DNA of 64,000 bases from Daucus carota subsp. sativus (lineage: Eukaryota > Streptophyta > Magnoliopsida > Apiales > Apiaceae). Position numbers and translations under genes: made by a program. The notes under the pieces are model-generated. The model made no database searches and was not told the origin of the DNA. It saw only the letters and a list, made by a program, of their open reading frames with translations. The stretch lies in NCBI RefSeq assembly GCF_001625215.2, contig NC_030387.2, forward strand, positions 37,843,606 to 37,907,605, written 5' to 3'. Shown here one piece after another: positions 59,801 through 64,000 of the stretch; position 1 is the first letter of the stretch; every line of letters begins with the position of its first letter.

Positions 59801-62800
59801 TACCTAGCACGGAAGGCGACTCCAAGTGTCCAGTCATTTGTAGAATAAGCGTTTACGAACCTACCAGACACCATCTACAAAACAGCTAAAAGTAGCTATT
59901 GAGTAGAATGCAGAAAGGGCAGCTAATCCAGAGAAAAGCATTGTTATACTTCAAATACATTAAGGAACATATTGTATGGTCATACCTTTCTTGCAGTTTC
60001 CCAATTTTCATCTTGGATGGCAATAGGTGATCCAAGGAGGACAACTCTCTCTATTAGCCCAGCTGAAAGTACAGTTTATTTTCACCAGAAAGTTCCATAG
60101 AAGTAAAAAGAAAACCTGCTTGTTGCTTAGAGAAAATACCATTATTATCAGACTCAGATAGACACTGAAGACATCTAAAAATAACTCGCGCTCCAAGTGA
60201 AAAACCCAGTAACGTCACAGGCCTAAAACACATATGCACGTCCAAGCTAATATCAGAAACATACAATCAAATGTCGTAAAAGAATCAATAACAATGTTCT
60301 TTTTGCTGCTTCCATCATTCTTTTGGCTAATCAAAAAAATGTTCTTAATATCGAAATGACTTGTTTACCTTTGTCCGTGCAACCCCTTCTCTAAAACTTC
60401 TTCAGCAAGCAATTTTCCTGCCTTGTCAGATCTGCCAATTTTAGGAAGTTAACAATAGAAAAGGAAACAAAGAGTAACAAACAATAACAAACAATTGCTG
60501 CAAAGAAAAATGAAAACTTCCTTTTCATTCCCCGTGAGATGAGCAGGTTGCAAAAATATATAAGCATAGGTCACCTAAGCTCAATTATAAGAAACTGAAG
60601 TTTGAGGCGGAGGTATAAAGTAAATCATGAAACAGACATCAAATTGTCATTTGAAAATTACAACTTAACCCAAGGACTTGCAAATGTCGTCAGAAATTGA
60701 TGTTAAATTAGCTTCTACTTGGCAACAAATAATTTCACTTTCTGTGACCTACAGAGTCGAGACACAATAATACCTTCTTAATATTATCAAAGAGATTCAC
60801 CCAGTAAGGATATAGACAACTACAATAATTACTCTCTAGCCATCTAATATCAGTTCATTATCACAACAAAAGAAACCTGTCTACAGCAATTGACCAGCTG
60901 CTATCAATGAAACCAATAAGAGAAAGTAATGCTGCTGGCCATGCTAATGCTGACACAAGAGCGCCTAATACAGTCAACATTGCACCTTGCTGCATCAACG
61001 TATATGCAAGGCCTACATAAGTATAGGAATTGTCAAAATCAGAAAAACATATCCATTATCGCAGTAACTAACTAAGAAGGTGATATGATATACTTGACGC
61101 TAGCAGGTCCCGAATTGCGGTGCTTACAGCAATCAGATGCTTAGACTCCCACTGCAGTGCATACCTAAAAAGCTGATTTTGTTAGAATCACGTAAATAGC
61201 AATTATTCCCTCCCATCCTGCATACACCTTATCCCTTGGATGTATTTGTAGTACAAAAGATTCATTCCAAAATATTTAAGTTAAGGATACATATAGGCTA
61301 AAATTAAAACTTCAATGCATTGAGGTGATCATATGTCTAATATTGTTCGATATCATATCTAGCCACGTTAACAAAAAAACATAAGAAAGAGCTCAGATAG
61401 ATGTACCATATAAGTTACCAAACTACTCAGTACATGTAATGTAACAAGTATAGGCTGACATGCTACAACAACACTCTAGAACCATAATCTTTTCCAATTT
61501 ATAGGTCATTAATATTCATCCTTTAAGTAAGTTCTTTCATGTTTGTTAAAGATAATCAATCTCACTACTATCCTCAGAGCGCAATGCATCACTATCCTGT
61601 GCATCAAGCTATTGGTGATTCATGAAAAGGAAAGATGGTACAGATTCACAGACAGACAGAAGCGAACATATCCTAACAAAATCTGGCACTATTTTTCTTT
61701 TTCTATTTTTAAAAATTGTTTTCTAGCAAACAAAGTACTACTGCAAAAAAATATAATCAAATTCAAGTTTTACCAGTACCGAAAACACAATTTTTGACCT
61801 GATACTTGACTACCTAAACCAATTTACTCTATTAAACGGGTACATGGTAATTTTGTCAATAGAATGGTACATCCTATGCTATTCAGCATATTTATCATTT
61901 CAATATTAGGTTTATAAATTTCAAGAATACAGTATGGGAATATGAGACTTGGAGGACAGGGTCAGGTACATAAAACATTAGAATGTGGATTCTTAGAAAT
62001 CTACATAATTAATAGAAGAATTTGAATACAAACGAAAGGTTTAAAATTATGGGAAGGTGGGAAAAATGCAGTATACCGTTCTGAGTTATCCGCTTGTCCT
62101 TCCCAAGGTTTAACGAAATCATCTTCCTCAAACACAAAGCCTGAGATTACCACTTCAACTGCCAGCCTCTGACAGAAGAAGGATTGGCAACAACAAATTC
62201 AAATATATATTTCCAAAGATATGTAGTAGATAATGATGTATGGGAATTGGGAAAGATATATAAAACAACCATGCAAGAATGTTAAAACACTTGCAATATC
62301 AATCTCCCCCAAACAATCACAAGACACTCTTATTCACACCCTACCCAAAAAAATTGTTTACATCATAAACTTGGGAGGACTCTATATATAGTGGAAGCCC
62401 AAAAATTATGGTAATATAGTTATACTCACGCCTTTTTTACGATTTTCTCCTACAACTTTGAACTCAAACTCATCGATGCTTCCCGTTCTCCTTGCCATTT
62501 TTGCCCCGGATAGTCCCGCTCCAGCAGCTAGGTTGATCAAGTTAAGTGTTAGCACAGATTTTATAAGCAACAGTTAGGGGTGTAAAACATAATAATTTCA
62601 TTTCACTAATGTTAGCATCTACAAACAATTAATTCCTCATATGTTGTGCTGATATGAAAATAAATCAAGGACTTGCTTCAAAGCATCATAGGACCAACTG
62701 TTATCTCTACTTTAAAGTGAGTGAAACGTCTATCTAGTACATCCTACACCAACTAGAATATGGTTAACATGTAGTCCTGTACCAATCACCTAAGAGTGCA

Positions 62801-63404
62801 TGAAACATCACTAAAAATAAAGGGCAGAACCACAGAGTATAATATCCGCTACCGGTTTCACTCTCCTACTAGGATCCAAACTGGGCTATCAGAATAAAAA
62901 CATCTAGGAGAACGTTTTAAAGAAAAACAGTTCCTATACTCACAGTGGAATTTGATCTGCAATGAACAGGTTATAATTCTCACCTCCAAATGATGCAGCA
63001 ACTGCAACAGAACCTGCAACACTTCCTGCAGCAGTAGCGGCAGCAGCAAAGCCGCTTGCTCCAATTACGGGGATCATAGTACCCAGCGTAGGTGCTAGAG
63101 CACCAAATCCAGCAGCAATTGCTGGAGCTGCTAAACCTGTTAAAGAACGTGTAAGCTGATAATGAAAATCAATCATTTCATTGTAGGCATCATGCTGAAA
63201 ATATACCAGATAATCCTCAGAAATAGAGACTATACCACCAGTTATCGCCATTAAGGTTCCTCCTGTTAACGCGGCTGCACCAATGATACCTCCACGCCTC
63301 CACTTAGCCCATCTACTTTGTGAAGAATCTGCTTCTTGTTGCTTACTGTTTCTCTCTTTTAATATGGCCATTGCTGAGCTAGCAACTATGGTCTCAATAG
63401 CTTC
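56802..63404 (-). CDS. DUF726/TMCO4-type membrane protein with alpha/beta-hydrolase motif (5' partial)
   Basis: Twelve exons seen on the minus strand: 63404-63236, 63136-62984, 62527-62430, 62168-62077, 61164-61094, 61012-60877, 60431-60369, 60222-60140, 60062-59986, 59874-59804, 57136-57079, 56996-56802. They encode the last 421 residues; the N-terminal part lies beyond the right edge. The order of conserved blocks matches plant and animal TMCO4 (DUF726): WAKWRRGGIIGAAALTGGTL, a Gly/Ala-rich hydrophobic stretch, GSIDEFEFKVVGENR, YALQWESKHLIAVSTAI, a hydrophobic segment around LGALVSALAWPAALL, the nucleophile elbow GFSLGA, RVVLLGSPIAI, GRFVNAYSTNDW and GIENVDVTEVIEGHSSYLW. GxSxG suggests a lipase-like fold, but the reaction is unknown. 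Intron 57137-59803 holds a retroelement relic, and the 5'-most intron seen holds a hAT MITE. The internal ATG at 63371 is not the start. Confidence 0.9.
57290..58800. mobile_element. Probable LTR-type (TRIM-like) retroelement fossil
   Basis: This stretch lies inside an intron of the DUF726 gene. A segment of about 110 bases occurs twice in the same direction, near 57975-58085 and 58690-58795. Each copy has a TATA-like CTATAA, the block TTCTTCTTGGCATAACATT, and a poly(A)-type CTCTCAATAAAAA. A TATA box plus AATAAA within a direct repeat is an LTR hallmark. The upstream part is more GC-rich than its surroundings. No gag or pol coding region is visible, so it is a non-autonomous or heavily degraded remnant. 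Divergence between the repeats suggests an old insertion. Limits and family are uncertain. Confidence 0.4.
63137..63235 (-). other. 99-base intron without in-frame stop (DUF726 gene)
   Basis: The donor GGTATAGTC and acceptor TTTAACAGG flank 99 bases that keep the frame open and would add 33 residues if retained. Splicing restores the family sequence ITGGLAAPAIAAGFG, so removal is the normal form. Retention would place a polar, Tyr/His-rich insert inside a hydrophobic Gly/Ala-rich stretch. Confidence 0.7.
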
Positions 63405-63471
63405 CTAAAAAGGAGAAAGCATCATAAAAAAATATTACTATTAGATCTTGTATAACCAGCTCAAGTCCAAG

Positions 63472-63964
63472 TAGGGGTGTAAACAAACCAAACTATTCGT
63501 GAGCTACTCGAGTTCGGCTCGGAAAATATTCGAATTTGATTCGGTAATAATCGAGCCGAGCTCGAGCTCGAGCTATTTGGATGTTTTACCGAGCCGAGCT
63601 CAAGCTTCAAATTACTCGGCTCGTAAGGTTCGCGAGCCTTATCGAGCCTCTATTATTTTTTTAATTTTTAATATAAATATATTTTTACAAATATATATAT
63701 ATAATAATTTATTTATAATTTATATATTTAATCGAATCGAACTCGAGTCGAACCGATCATATTTCGAGTTTTTGTCAATATTTGGTGACTCGATTCGAGC
63801 TTTCGAGCCGAACTCGAGCCTATCGAACTATTTACGAGCCGAGCTTCGAACTTGAAATTAAAGGCTCGGTCGAACTCGAGCTCGAGCTCGAGCCCCGAAC
63901 ATTTCAGTCGAGCTCGAGCCGAGCCTGACAATGTTCGACTCGGCTCGGCTCGTTTACACCCCTG
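63472..63964. mobile_element. hAT-type MITE rich in GAGCTCGAG palindromes
   Basis: Starts TAGGGGTGTAAAC and ends GTTTACACCCCTG. The flanks AGTCCAAG (63464-63471) and AGTCCAAC (63965-63972) form an 8-bp target duplication with one mismatch, the hAT signature. Both arms are rich in GAGCCGAGCTCGAG-type sequence around an AT-rich centre at about 63650-63730, so a single strand could fold into a long hairpin. It lies in the 5'-most visible intron of the DUF726 gene. The open frames across it are artefacts of the palindrome. Confidence 0.85.
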
Positions 63965-64000
63965 AGTCCAACTATCAAGATAGTGATGGGGATACAGGGA

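Noticed and set aside
63499-63931. Frames of 118 and 67 residues near the right edge
   Set aside because: They are translations of the palindromic arms of the hAT MITE.

Overview
This is nuclear DNA from a flowering plant, almost certainly a eudicot. The genes are split by short GT-AG introns, the spacers are AT-rich and full of miniature transposons, and every recognisable protein belongs to a plant family: GH35 beta-galactosidase with a SUEL lectin tail, WAT1/MtN21 transporter, SHI/STY factor, PMT-type methyltransferase, class A GATA factor and CYP84. I cannot name the species from sequence alone.

Layout, left to right. 1-5,060: spacer with a Stowaway MITE, two adjacent Tourist/Harbinger-like MITEs and a weak SINE candidate. 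5,288-9,882 (+): beta-galactosidase, BGAL3 clade, 18 exons, followed by a minisatellite. 11,009-12,175 (-): cytosolic h-type thioredoxin with a MITE in its proximal promoter. 13,333-14,643 (-): TMEM222/DUF778 (RTE1-like) membrane protein. 15,460-19,370: MITE-rich spacer with an inverted pair of one MITE family. 19,372-21,074 (-): WAT1-like EamA transporter. 21,180-29,237: spacer with an exact 73-bp duplication, a Stowaway element and a complete non-autonomous CACTA element. 29,238-30,720 (-): SHI/STY transcription factor. 31,300-37,063: gene-free. 37,064-40,725 (+): PMT24/25/26-like Golgi methyltransferase with a very long acidic stem. 42,427-44,158 (-): CPYC glutaredoxin with a signal-like N-terminus. 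46,481-47,388 (+): GATA factor. 48,277-49,356: a Pack-MULE-like element carrying a degraded LIFEGUARD/BI-1-like exon. 49,680-51,382 (+): CYP84 P450 related to ferulate/coniferaldehyde 5-hydroxylase. 51,619-51,691 (-): tRNA-Lys(CUU). 52,045-55,490 (-): small Cys-motif protein of unknown function. 56,802 to beyond 63,404 (-): DUF726/TMCO4-type membrane hydrolase-like protein, whose 5' end lies outside the window.

The genes are independent housekeeping, developmental and cell-wall genes, not a pathway cluster. BGAL, the PMT-like enzyme and the CYP84 all relate to cell-wall polymers and WAT1 is linked to secondary walls, but nothing in the layout shows that they are co-regulated. Two observations deserve most attention. 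One is the Pack-MULE-like element with a captured LIFEGUARD fragment. The other is a recurring arrangement in which a long CT/GA tract begins within a few bases of the 5' splice site of intron 1 in three unrelated genes (WAT1-like, glutaredoxin and the Cys-motif gene), with related tracts in BGAL intron 1, upstream of SHI/STY and in the thioredoxin leader. Exon boundaries were read by eye from splice signals, frame continuity and family conservation; all complete gene models close in frame.
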